Shown piece by piece: positions 22,533-29,358 of a stretch of 32,759 nucleotides of DNA. Origin of the DNA: a virus. The notes under the pieces were generated by a model. It was not told the origin of the DNA and searched no databases. It saw nothing but the letters and a program-made list of their open reading frames with translations. Numbering within the stretch: position 1 is the first letter of the stretch; every line of letters begins with the position of its first letter. A program made the translations under genes and the position numbers. The stretch covers positions 66,668 through 99,426 of IMG/VR virus record IMGVR_UViG_3300010883_000008; one strand, written 5' to 3'.

Positions 22533-23190
22533 GGTAAAGACGCTCCATTAGTTGGGCTTGTACTAGGTCCGCAGGTTCATCGATCTCAAGTCGGGGAGAC
22601 TCCGAGATGTGAAGTCCCGTCCTCCCGCAAAAGCGATTCTGAGTTTCAAGGAACAGCTTACGGCGGAATGCATAGACTGATCCGGTTTCCAAATACTTCG
22701 CAGGATACCGGTGACGTTGTACTCGCATAACATCTTCGTTATGTGTGATACCTTTACCCCCCGCTCCCCATATGAATCCATGGAAGGGGGCGACGGCTAA
22801 GGCCGAGTCGTATTCTCCCGACTGTACAAGAGCCGCAGTTCCCCGAATATCCTCCGCTGTAACGAAGGGGGAAGTGCATTGCACGAAGGCGACTACAGAA
22901 CAGTCTGAGGGCCAGAAATGTTCGATAGCGTAGACTAAAGATCCCTCACTCGGGGAATTATCCGTAGTTAGCCTTTCAGGAAGATTAATTATCCTTGCAC
23001 CGTAGGCCAAGGCTTCTTCTTTGATCGTAGGGCAATCCGTTGCGACTACACAAGGAGAATCAAGGAACGCCTCCTTAGCCGCAAGGACTGAACGTGCAAT
23101 CAGCGAGGTATTCCCCACCAGTTGCACATTCTTCATCGGGACGCCTTTAGACCCCCCGCGAGCCGGTATGATAACGTAGGCTTTGTCCAT
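22522..23190 (-). CDS. neuA: CMP-nonulosonate (acylneuraminate) cytidylyltransferase
   Basis: 222 residues from ATG 23190, chosen because GGAG precedes it and it makes a TAATG overlap; longer starts lack support. It activates sialic-type acids with CTP. The signature YVIIPARGGSKGVPMKNV at 5-22 holds the CTP-binding loop (R11, G12, S14, K15, N21). SLIARSVLAA, VATDCPTIKE and FVQCTSPFVTAEDI are typical of the family. It supplies the CMP donor for the GT29-like genes. Specificity (Neu5Ac, Leg5Ac7Ac or others) is unresolved. Confidence 0.88.
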   Translation of the reverse strand: MDKAYVIIPARGGSKGVPMKNVQLVGNTSLIARSVLAAKEAFLDSPCVVATDCPTIKEEALAYGARIINLPERLTTDNSPSEGSLVYAIEHFWPSDCSVVAFVQCTSPFVTAEDIRGTAALVQSGEYDSALAVAPFHGFIWGAGGKGITHNEDVMRVQRHRYPAKYLETGSVYAFRRKLFLETQNRFCGRTGLHISESPRLEIDEPADLVQAQLMERLYRGN

Positions 23191-23849
23191 TAGTCCCAAT
23201 CTCCGGGAGAGTGAAAGAAGCAATCCTTGCCAATGACGTAGCCAAGTTGTTCTACTTGATCCGTAATAGCCTGTTGGGACACGCCCTCCCGACCATGGAT
23301 CTCTACTGTAAGATTCGGGTGACAGTTCTCAAGCATTTGTAATGCTCCCGAGATCACGCGGTTTTCCGCACCCTCCACATCCAGATCCATCCAAGTGACC
23401 TCAGTGAAATTCAGGTCATCTAGTGTTGTGGTTAATGTAGTTCCTCCGGTATCCAACTTACATCCGCCCGATCCATAATTGCGGGGAGCCTCATGCACCG
23501 ATACCCGGTCTCCCGACGAGTCCCACAAAGCTCCGTTTATAGCTGTCACGTTAGTGATGTTGTTAGTCCGTAGATTATGTACTAGTAACGCGTATAGCTT
23601 AGGATCGGCCTCAAAGGTCGTCACATGGGCGACAACTTGCGATAGCCAAATGGGTGAGCTTCCGTAAAATCCTCCCGCGAATATCACATGAGACTCGGGG
23701 GTCAACCACTTGTGAGTGGCCCATTTCAGAAGGCGTACCTCCCAAGGGTCCCCGTGACTCATGGTGGCGAGAATGTCACAGTCCGCGTAGCCTCGGATTG
23801 TGGCATCTTTCCCATACGTTCGGATGACGGCATCCCGGAACATGCTCAA
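23190..23849 (-). CDS. FkbM-family methyltransferase
   Basis: 219 residues. HVIFAGGFYGSSPIWLS, VTTFEADPKLYALLVHNL, NVTAINGAL and WMDLDVEGAENRVISGALQML match FkbM proteins, in which the DxEGxE segment is diagnostic. FkbM enzymes O-methylate sugars and polyketides. It is the first glycan gene of the module and overlaps the NeuA-like start by one base. Confidence 0.83.
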   Translation of the reverse strand: MSMFRDAVIRTYGKDATIRGYADCDILATMSHGDPWEVRLLKWATHKWLTPESHVIFAGGFYGSSPIWLSQVVAHVTTFEADPKLYALLVHNLRTNNITNVTAINGALWDSSGDRVSVHEAPRNYGSGGCKLDTGGTTLTTTLDDLNFTEVTWMDLDVEGAENRVISGALQMLENCHPNLTVEIHGREGVSQQAITDQVEQLGYVIGKDCFFHSPGDWD

Positions 23850-24226
23850 TCCGCCACATGCTCAGTTAAGTAGTTTCGGACGATCTCAACCACGGCAAAC
23901 TTGCAGGGGCAATTATCGAGAAGGTTATTCAGTCTGGCGTCTGCATCGGCGTAGTCGTCGCAGAGGATCGTAATAGGCATCTCACGGATGACCACAGACA
24001 ACCCTTTGAGGGTTTCCGTAACGAAAATTCCCCGAGCTTCCGTAGCCTCTTGAGATTCAGGTCGCAGGGGCCAAAAGTCGTCGGTAACTTCCCCATACGT
24101 AGTACGCACAGGCTCAAGTTTTGAGACGTGAGTTCGTACTTGTTCAAATGCCAGTTCGGAATCTTCCATCTGGCGTCCAAACTTCCGATACGTCAGGCGT
24201 AGTTCAGTCTTCCACTTCCGGTCCAT
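23846..24226 (-). CDS. Hypothetical protein
   Basis: 126 residues, mixed helix and strand, with a C-terminal part ARLNNLLDNCPCKFAVVEIV. No motif recognised. Its start overlaps the HTH gene by 23 nt, and it ends with a 4-nt overlap on the FkbM start, so it is the link between regulator and glycan module. Confidence 0.6.
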   Translation of the reverse strand: MDRKWKTELRLTYRKFGRQMEDSELAFEQVRTHVSKLEPVRTTYGEVTDDFWPLRPESQEATEARGIFVTETLKGLSVVIREMPITILCDDYADADARLNNLLDNCPCKFAVVEIVRNYLTEHVAD

Positions 24227-24452
24227 GAGTTTCTCCCGCGAGGTTAAGTGGTCGCCCTGGTCGGCGACGGTCGTTGTCTCTGTACCAAACCAGTTCAGGT
24301 GCTTGGATTACCCAGGCACCTCCAATTTTCTGTCCAAAGTGTCCGTCTGCACATAAGTTACGTATTTGCTTCCCAGACACGCCGAGGAAAGCCCCGGCTG
24401 CGTTAGGGTCGAGCAAAACAACTCGTTCAGGTTTTGGAGGTTTCTCAGACAT
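24204..24452 (-). CDS. MerR/excisionase-like helix-turn-helix protein
   Basis: 82 residues. AAGAFLGVSGKQIRNLCADG, then IGGAWVIQAPEL (about 18-54) fits the winged HTH of MerR-like and excisionase-like proteins. The C-terminal tail is charged and probably disordered. A perfect consensus promoter ends 6 nt before the ATG, so the message is predicted to be leaderless. As first gene of the long glycan unit it could regulate that unit. Confidence 0.7.
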   Translation of the reverse strand: MSEKPPKPERVVLLDPNAAGAFLGVSGKQIRNLCADGHFGQKIGGAWVIQAPELVWYRDNDRRRPGRPLNLAGETHGPEVED

Positions 24453-24458
24453 GTCGGA

Positions 24459-24487
24459 ATTATAGCCACTCTCGGAAGTATTGTCAA
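24459..24487 (-). promoter_or_regulatory. Perfect consensus sigma-70 promoter
   Basis: Minus strand TTGACA, 17-bp spacer, TATAAT, all 12 hexamer bases matching. The -35 contains the TGA stop of the gene ending at 24484. The expected start point (about 24452) coincides with the ATG of the HTH gene. Confidence 0.85.
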
Positions 24488-25107
24488 ACCGGTTCCGGCC
24501 AAATCTCAGCTACCCCCGGTTTTACGTTAGGCCAAGTCTCTTGATAGAGCAAACCTCCCTGCAATCCTACAAGACGGCTGCGATGAAAATAGTGCAATGC
24601 GTCCCAATCCATCCACCAAGGAATCTCATGCTCGAATTTCGTAAGGTACTCCGGGGGATCGAGGGGGATCAGTCCTGTACCATCCGCACGCTTAACATCA
24701 GGCCAAAGTCTGAGTATCCAAGCATTCAAGAAATCATCATGACCTTTGAACATACGGAGAGCCGGATGATCCCTTCGCCAGCCCATAGCTATCGATGCGG
24801 GATACGGGGAGATCTCCTTCTGAATTATGGTCAGCGTCCGATACAGTTGACATTTTTCTTGTATCTGGAGACCATCATGAATGAGTCCTATGTGTTGTTC
24901 TGTGATGTAGGGTAACAGGCGGTTCTGGGAAATGAACTCGTATGCCCCCGAATTACCGTCTCCCCGCCACATCTCCTTACCGTTATCCCCGTCAAACACG
25001 ATGCATTCCTGACGTATGCCATGGGACGGACGCTTCTTTTTCGACCGTCTGAATCGCATAGTCATTCGACCGTGGTCAAATTCCTCAACGTAATCAACTA
25101 AATCCAT
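24484..25107 (-). CDS. Possible pyrimidine-dimer glycosylase/MSMEG_6728-like protein
   Basis: 207 residues from ATG 25107. ITEQHIGLIHDGLQIQEKCQ, then YRTLTIIQKE, GWRRDHPALRMFKGHDDFL and WPDVKRADG resembles the pattern LD..RL.KQR.E...IL, then GW..HPA..MW.G...AL seen in MSMEG_6728-type proteins annotated as pyrimidine-dimer glycosylases. The similarity is by eye only. A TTG start at 25161 would include the palindrome (25109-25125) in the protein. With the ATG, no ribosome binding site is seen because the palindrome occupies that place. Confidence 0.45.
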   Translation of the reverse strand: MDLVDYVEEFDHGRMTMRFRRSKKKRPSHGIRQECIVFDGDNGKEMWRGDGNSGAYEFISQNRLLPYITEQHIGLIHDGLQIQEKCQLYRTLTIIQKEISPYPASIAMGWRRDHPALRMFKGHDDFLNAWILRLWPDVKRADGTGLIPLDPPEYLTKFEHEIPWWMDWDALHYFHRSRLVGLQGGLLYQETWPNVKPGVAEIWPEPV

Positions 25108-25108
25108 T

Positions 25109-25125
25109 GTGCAACCCGATTGCAC
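25109..25125. repeat. Dispersed palindrome copy, 17 bp
   Basis: GTGCAACCCGATTGCAC with a 5-bp centre. Lies 4 bp after the stop of the DUF3268 gene and 1 bp before ATG 25107, where a ribosome binding site would be expected. Confidence 0.85.
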
Positions 25126-25129
25126 TGGG

Positions 25130-25528
25130 TTAAACGAAACCCAGTTCCCGTAACTTGTCAAAGTTCATGTGCATGGCTAGTTTACAGACTTGCATGCAGG
25201 TATCGTAGTTAAACTTCCCAATGTGGCAGTCCCGTTCGGACAGACCCAATTCGTCTGCCAGCCACGTGTATGCGGCCTTACGAGCCTTTCCGCGTTTTTT
25301 ACGCGACCCGTTGTTCCAAATTTTATCGAAGACTTCGTGGGCTGATGCCCGTGCCCGTCGCGTTAACCTGTCCGCAGGTTTCCCCATGGGTTCCTTGCTT
25401 CGTTGGTGGCAGCTATGCCGAATATCGCATCCTTGAGTCGGACAGAGGTAACGCCAGCCGAACTTTGGTGTCAGTACCAACTGCATAGGTATTTGGCAGT
25501 CTGGACACATCAATAGGAGGCGTCCCAT
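25130..25528 (-). CDS. DUF3268-family zinc-finger protein
   Basis: 132 residues. CPDC at the start and YLCPTQGCDIRHSCHQRS give the zinc-binding Cys/His set. KEPMGKPADRLTRRARASAH, then FDKIW, KAAYTWLADELGL and CHIGKFNYDTCMQV follow the DUF3268 pattern closely. The role of this family is unknown; the zinc ribbon plus basic helices suggests nucleic-acid binding. An intrinsic terminator lies upstream. Confidence 0.8.
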   Translation of the reverse strand: MGRLLLMCPDCQIPMQLVLTPKFGWRYLCPTQGCDIRHSCHQRSKEPMGKPADRLTRRARASAHEVFDKIWNNGSRKKRGKARKAAYTWLADELGLSERDCHIGKFNYDTCMQVCKLAMHMNFDKLRELGFV

Positions 25529-25542
25529 AATGTACTCCTACA

Positions 25543-25578
25543 TAAAGAAACCCGCCTGAGCGAATGCCCAGACGGGTT
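25543..25578 (-). terminator. Intrinsic terminator after the coiled-coil zinc-ribbon gene
   Basis: Minus strand AACCCGTCTG, loop, CAGGCGGGTT (10-bp stem with one G-T pair), followed by TCTTTATG. It starts 12 nt after the stop at 25590. Confidence 0.8.
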
Positions 25579-25589
25579 GGGGGATTGGA

Positions 25590-26600
25590 CTAGGCTACCG
25601 GAGCGACTTTTCCTTCCACTACCGGGCCATTATCCATCGGGGCCGCACTCTCGATGCAGAGCAACGGCTTAGAGATCGTAACCGACTTCATGATATCGTC
25701 GAAGTCAGGCAATGCCGTCCCTTTGGTGAGGGATTCGGGGAAGCTGTCCCGGACACCACATTCTCGACAATAGTAAGTCTGCCCATGCGGATTGATATTA
25801 GCACTTCCGCACCCTGAACACAGAGCCGAGTTCTCAATCCCTTGTTGCTTGACCGTGGCATCGAAGATCCCGAATAGATGCTCCGGGGTGACCTGATTGC
25901 GGAAGTGCCGAGTATCCGGCAATGCTTCCAGAATGGTCGTGGCATGCTCTGGCAATGTTGCTGCCGTCCACAGAGACTCCACCGCATGGTTTCGGGCGTC
26001 CTTCACCTGATCACGCAGCGTATTGAAGGAGTTGACCAAAGTCATTCTGCGAGCCATTTTGACCCCCTCTTCGGACTTGGTCAACTTGATCTGCTCCTTC
26101 TGAAAGGCCGTACGTTCCTCCGCAAGAGTTGACAGCTTCTTGGCAAATTTCTCGTCGACCGTGTCTCGGGCCAATCGAGATTCGTCCCGATGGCGACCTT
26201 TGATACGATCCTTCATACGTTCCAGACGTTCCAACTTACGGTTCAACTCTTCCTTGAGGTAGGTGTCAACCGCGTGGTATTCCGCCTGCCGAGTTGCATC
26301 CTGGCGTTCGATCTTCATATCCAGTTGGGCCGTCTGGGTAGCCAACTCGGAGATTGCGTCCTCCGAAGTGTTGGGCATGTGGGTGTTGGCTTCCTCCGCA
26401 AACTCCCGCATCTCCGTGAGGTATTCCAGAAGGGTTCCTTGACGCTTGTCGACCAGTTTTTCGATGCGTTCTTTTTCCCGGATGCTGAGGGCGGTAATCT
26501 TGACCGTTTTTTGGATCACAGTGATCGTCTTAGATCCGTTCTTTTCAGCCGCATCAACTTGCTTCATAACGTCTTGCGAGACTGATGTTGTTTTTCCCAC
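25590..26600 (-). CDS. Long coiled-coil protein with a C-terminal zinc ribbon
   Basis: 336 residues. The GTG start at 26600 is supported by GAGGAGA 8 nt upstream. Residues about 40-215 are heptad-rich coiled coil (YLKEELNRKLERLERMKDR, then FAKKLSTLAEERTAFQKEQ). Residues about 272-292 hold CSGCGSANINPH, then YYCRECG, a four-Cys zinc ribbon. The tail is Ala/Pro-rich. Terminators on both sides make it a single-gene unit, suggesting strong or separately timed expression. Could be a structural or DNA-organising protein; not recognised. Confidence 0.75.
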   Translation of the reverse strand: MGKTTSVSQDVMKQVDAAEKNGSKTITVIQKTVKITALSIREKERIEKLVDKRQGTLLEYLTEMREFAEEANTHMPNTSEDAISELATQTAQLDMKIERQDATRQAEYHAVDTYLKEELNRKLERLERMKDRIKGRHRDESRLARDTVDEKFAKKLSTLAEERTAFQKEQIKLTKSEEGVKMARRMTLVNSFNTLRDQVKDARNHAVESLWTAATLPEHATTILEALPDTRHFRNQVTPEHLFGIFDATVKQQGIENSALCSGCGSANINPHGQTYYCRECGVRDSFPESLTKGTALPDFDDIMKSVTISKPLLCIESAAPMDNGPVVEGKVAPVA

Positions 26601-26634
26601 GATAGAATCTCCTCAAAGGTTCAGTAAGGTAAAT

Positions 26635-26691
26635 GTAAAAGACCCACCCTGCCGGATCATAGGGGGGACGGACCCTCCCCGGCAAGATGGT
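26635..26691 (-). terminator. Intrinsic terminator after the Lys-rich protein gene
   Basis: Minus strand stem ACCATCTTGCCGG/CCGGCAGGGTGGGT (about 12 bp with some G-T pairs) around a G/C-rich loop, followed by CTTTTAC. It begins about 10 nt after the stop at 26701. Confidence 0.65.
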
Positions 26692-26700
26692 GTGTAGCGT

Positions 26701-27417
26701 TTAGGACTTGAGACGTTTTGCCAGGGCCTTGATCAGTTCCGGTCGACTCATGCGAGTGTACCCCGGAAGTTTAACCACCTTAGCCATGGTCTTGAGTGCC
26801 GAAGTGGTAAGCTCGTCATTTACTGACGATTTCTTAGCCACACGTTTGGTAGATTTCTTCGCGGCAACCTTTTTCTTGGTCACTTTCTTTTTGGTGGCCT
26901 TTTTCTTGGCCCGTTTGACCACCGCATCGGCCTTCTTTTTCACCGCCGCGATTTTCTTCTTTTCCGCCACCTTATTAGCCGCAGCCTTTTTCTTAAGCAC
27001 TTTCGTGGTAGCTTTTGCCGCCGCGACTTCTTTAGTAGTGTACTCGGTCGTTTTACCGTCGTACGCGGCCTTATAGTCTGCCTTGGTGATAACGCACTTT
27101 TTGGCAAGTACGCAAGTCCCCGTGACTCCCCCGTGAGAATCCGGACCAGACATGGTCACGTCTGCGGGGTCGACCAGCACTCGGAGAAGGACCTTACCAC
27201 CCGAGGTAAGTCGTAGACCGGGCTTGGTCACAAAGAGGTAGAATCCTGCGTGGGAGTCCGTCATTTTGGCTTCGAGTGTCCCAGGCCGCCAAACGAAGTA
27301 GAAAGTCGGGGAGACTAATTGATGATCTTTTCGTACCACCCACTTGTACGCATAGAAAGGCTGTCGGGGTAAGATAGCCTTGGTCGTTTGTGGGTCGTGC
27401 TTATATGACAAGCACAT
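26701..27417 (-). CDS. Lys-rich, histone H1-like protein with SAP-like C-terminus
   Basis: 238 residues with GGAGGA before ATG 27417. Residues 1-125 are a beta-rich globular part (FYAYKWVVRK, SPTFYFVWRPGTLEAKM, GFYLFVTKPG). Residues 130-200 are Lys/Ala repeats (KKKATKKKVTKKKVAAKK) like H1 and bacterial HU/Hc1 tails. The end, LPGYTRMSRPELIKALAKRL, resembles a SAP or Rho-N DNA-binding motif. Together this suggests a DNA-coating or nucleoid protein. The globular part is not recognised. Confidence 0.7.
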   Translation of the reverse strand: MCLSYKHDPQTTKAILPRQPFYAYKWVVRKDHQLVSPTFYFVWRPGTLEAKMTDSHAGFYLFVTKPGLRLTSGGKVLLRVLVDPADVTMSGPDSHGGVTGTCVLAKKCVITKADYKAAYDGKTTEYTTKEVAAAKATTKVLKKKAAANKVAEKKKIAAVKKKADAVVKRAKKKATKKKVTKKKVAAKKSTKRVAKKSSVNDELTTSALKTMAKVVKLPGYTRMSRPELIKALAKRLKS

Positions 27418-27420
27418 GCG

Positions 27421-27729
27421 TTAATCCTCCAGTTCAAGGTCAGGGTTTGCAGCTTTCCATATCCGTTTGGATACTTGCTGCGATATCAGCTTTCCCAGTG
27501 CCGCATACGTGGGCGAGGGTAACAGTGTTTCGAGCATGACACGAAGCCTTTCAGCGTCGTCGTGTACACTCTGGGACGAAGGCACCCCACCGGATGGGAT
27601 GATAGCAACGTTATACACCGAAGGACTCTCAAGGGCAACCACCGTAGCCACATGACTGCTCCCCAAAATTTCGATCCCCGGGGGCACCTTTGGGGGCGGC
27701 TCCGGAGGTCGAATTATCAGATCAGACAT
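27421..27729 (-). CDS. Pro-rich hypothetical protein
   Basis: 102 residues. The N-terminus is Pro-rich (RPPEPPPKVPPG), then beta strands (VATVVALESPSVYNVAIIP) and a C-terminal helix with an acidic end. No motif. It lies 3 nt from both neighbours in the 28.87-26.7 kb unit. Confidence 0.65.
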   Translation of the reverse strand: MSDLIIRPPEPPPKVPPGIEILGSSHVATVVALESPSVYNVAIIPSGGVPSSQSVHDDAERLRVMLETLLPSPTYAALGKLISQQVSKRIWKAANPDLELED

Positions 27730-27732
27730 AGG

Positions 27733-28182
27733 TTACTCGGATGGTGGGTCGGCGTCTTCGTTACATACTCGGTTAACATGTCGGTAGTAATCCGACTCGA
27801 TCTCAAGGATGTAGTGACACCCGTCAGAGATTATGACTGACGTGTCAGGCAGACCCCAATCCCGTTGATTGACTTTGGCCTGTTTGACCGCCCAGAACAC
27901 CGTCTTAGACGAGACAATATATTGAGGACGTTCCCGGGGGGGCTTAATGAACAGGGCGTAGGGTCCCGGTAAAGGCACTCCTCCCAGTTCAGATTGGCTC
28001 TCCCCGACGTACTCCACCACAAAGGTAGAATCTTTGTGAATGTTGTTCGAGAATATAGTAAACTCATCCATGTTGATCATTTCCCTGACTCCGGATACAG
28101 ATTCGGTCATCAGGTAAAGTGTACCACAGGACGAGCCTTTGCCACAAGGCGGATCGCGGTTATTCATCATCATCATCATCAT
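27733..28182 (-). CDS. Hypothetical protein starting in a run of six ATG codons
   Basis: 149 residues from the first ATG of the run (28182); M64-type starts down to 28167 are equally possible. The run comes from the GAT repeat that encodes the Asp tail of the upstream gene in another frame. GAGGA lies about 9 nt before the first ATG. The body has strands and ends with acidic residues (YRHVNRVCNEDADPPSE). An early C-x4-C (PPCGKGSSCG) may be metal-binding. No family recognised. Confidence 0.6.
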   Translation of the reverse strand: MMMMMMNNRDPPCGKGSSCGTLYLMTESVSGVREMINMDEFTIFSNNIHKDSTFVVEYVGESQSELGGVPLPGPYALFIKPPRERPQYIVSSKTVFWAVKQAKVNQRDWGLPDTSVIISDGCHYILEIESDYYRHVNRVCNEDADPPSE

Positions 28183-28645
28183 CGTCATCTTCCTCAGGTT
28201 CAGGGTGCTTAGATTTCCAATCTGCGTTGTCGGCAGGCGTAACGAAGAGATTACCCTTGCACAGTTCGCAAGATTTGGTCTCGGTGCTGAATACTCGGAG
28301 CCCATCTTTGTTACGGGTCCCGATTTGTACCGTCCCTTGGAATCCCCGACCTTCACAGTCCAGGCAAAGTTCCAAACCTTCCCGCATCAGTTCATCGGGG
28401 AGTTTCGCCCGTGAACCAATGTATTCTGCCAACGTGCTTCGTTGCACCGTTGTCGAATTGTTGTAGCGGGAGTTGCTCCCATTTACGAAGACTTGAGCCT
28501 CGTCATCGCAGGCAGACTCAGTTTCGTAGATGTTGGTCTTAAGGATGACCCCATGTCTTGGGTCCCGACCATGCCGAGTAAATACGAAGAAATCTCGTAC
28601 TTTCAAGCGTTCAACTACCACCTCTTGTTTAACTTGGATGGGCAT
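28160..28645 (-). CDS. Zinc-finger protein with a poly-Asp tail
   Basis: 161 residues. ELCLDCEGRGFQG near 94-106 and KSCELCKGN near 124-132 are two CxxC(x)G pairs like half of the DnaJ zinc finger. The N-terminus is beta-rich. The protein ends in an acidic tail of eight Asp. Start ATG 28645 has AGGA upstream. Its tail-coding repeat doubles as the start region of the next gene. Function unknown. Confidence 0.7.
   Translation of the reverse strand: MPIQVKQEVVVERLKVRDFFVFTRHGRDPRHGVILKTNIYETESACDDEAQVFVNGSNSRYNNSTTVQRSTLAEYIGSRAKLPDELMREGLELCLDCEGRGFQGTVQIGTRNKDGLRVFSTETKSCELCKGNLFVTPADNADWKSKHPEPEEDDDDDDDDE
28165..28182 (-). repeat. Trinucleotide microsatellite (GAT/ATG repeat)
   Basis: Six CAT units on the plus strand, i.e. 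a GATGATGAT run on the coding strand. It encodes Asp residues in one gene and tandem Met start codons in the next. Confidence 0.9.
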
Positions 28646-28654
28646 CGCATAATC

Positions 28655-28867
28655 CTATTTGAGTTTTCGCCACAATACGTCAACAAACAATACCGGCCAA
28701 ACTATGAAAATTATGATAGCTGTAAGGCCCGTCCACTCCGTGAGGGATTTGTACTCAGGTTCTTCGGGGTCTAACGCTCGGCATAACCCCACAAAGATGG
28801 GATAGGTAATAAATAACCCTATCGCAATGTGGAGAACAAAATAGATTTTGACTAGTTCCCAGAACAT
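28655..28867 (-). CDS. Small two-span membrane protein
   Basis: 70 residues with hydrophobic helices at about 7-27 (KIYFVLHIAIGLFITYPIFVG) and 47-63 (LTAIIIFIVWPVLFVDV) and a basic end. GGGAG ribosome binding site, and a predicted promoter at 28912-28940, make it the first gene of its unit. Holin-like in size, but no proof of function. Confidence 0.68.
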   Translation of the reverse strand: MFWELVKIYFVLHIAIGLFITYPIFVGLCRALDPEEPEYKSLTEWTGLTAIIIFIVWPVLFVDVLWRKLK

Positions 28868-28911
28868 GATTAACTCCCGCAGGTGCGTGTAATGTTTCCG
28901 ACGTTGGAGCC

Positions 28912-28940
28912 ATTATTGCATGCAACCACCTTCGAGTCAA
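28912..28940 (-). promoter_or_regulatory. Predicted sigma-70 promoter with extended -10
   Basis: Minus strand TTGACT, 17-bp spacer, AATAAT with TG one base before the -10. Drives the genes from 28867 down to the terminator at 26635-26691. Confidence 0.6.
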
Positions 28941-28948
28941 ATCACCTG

Positions 28949-29332
28949 CTACATATTATGGCGACGTTGTTGGGTCTCTTTAACCGTCAACAAAGTGAAG
29001 GGCTTTTGGATGATAGGTGTGTAGGGCTGAATCATCCCTAAAGCATCGACCCGATAGGTCTCCTTGCCCAAGCGTAGAGCTTGCTGTAGTTCGGCCCATA
29101 CTCCCGAGCCCCAACTGAGGTCTGAATAGTGCATCGCTACTACGAGGTCACAGGTAGGTATTACAGCCTCCAAGAAGTAGTCCATTCCCGACTCAGCGTA
29201 TTGGACTTGATGTTCGCCCTCTTCGGGGTCAATTATGTGGGCACCTTCCCATCGATGCTCTATAGCCCATCGGGGGCGACGTTTCTTCTCAAAAGGTAGG
29301 GGTACGGGATGGGCAAAATATATTTGGAGCAT
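28949..29332 (-). CDS. Nucleoside 2-deoxyribosyltransferase-like protein
   Basis: 127 residues. LQIYFAHPV at the start, MDYFLEAVIPTCDLVVAMHY and SWGSGVWAELQQALRLGK at about 70-95 follow the pattern of the nucleoside deoxyribosyltransferase/DUF4406 superfamily (YFA.P, then CD.VVA, then GSGVW.E...A...GK). It may salvage or alter nucleotides. No ribosome binding site is seen because the palindrome at 29340-29355 lies 8 bp before the ATG. Confidence 0.62.
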   Translation of the reverse strand: MLQIYFAHPVPLPFEKKRRPRWAIEHRWEGAHIIDPEEGEHQVQYAESGMDYFLEAVIPTCDLVVAMHYSDLSWGSGVWAELQQALRLGKETYRVDALGMIQPYTPIIQKPFTLLTVKETQQRRHNM

Positions 29333-29339
29333 GATTCTA

Positions 29340-29355
29340 GTGCAATTGATTGCAC
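29340..29355. repeat. Dispersed palindrome copy, 16 bp
   Basis: GTGCAATTGATTGCAC. It begins 3 bp after the stop of the sulfotransferase gene (29359) and ends 7 bp before ATG 29332, directly followed by TAGAAT on the minus strand. Confidence 0.85.
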
Positions 29356-29358
29356 AGC

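Noticed and set aside
22874-22884. GTGCATTGCAC in the neuA-like gene
   Set aside because: No spacer between half-sites and only 11 bp; does not fit the GTGCAA-N-TTGCAC consensus.
26708-27076. Phe/Ala-rich plus-strand frame that looks like a membrane protein
   Set aside because: It is the mirror of the Lys/Ala-rich tail (AAG gives CTT) on the opposite strand.
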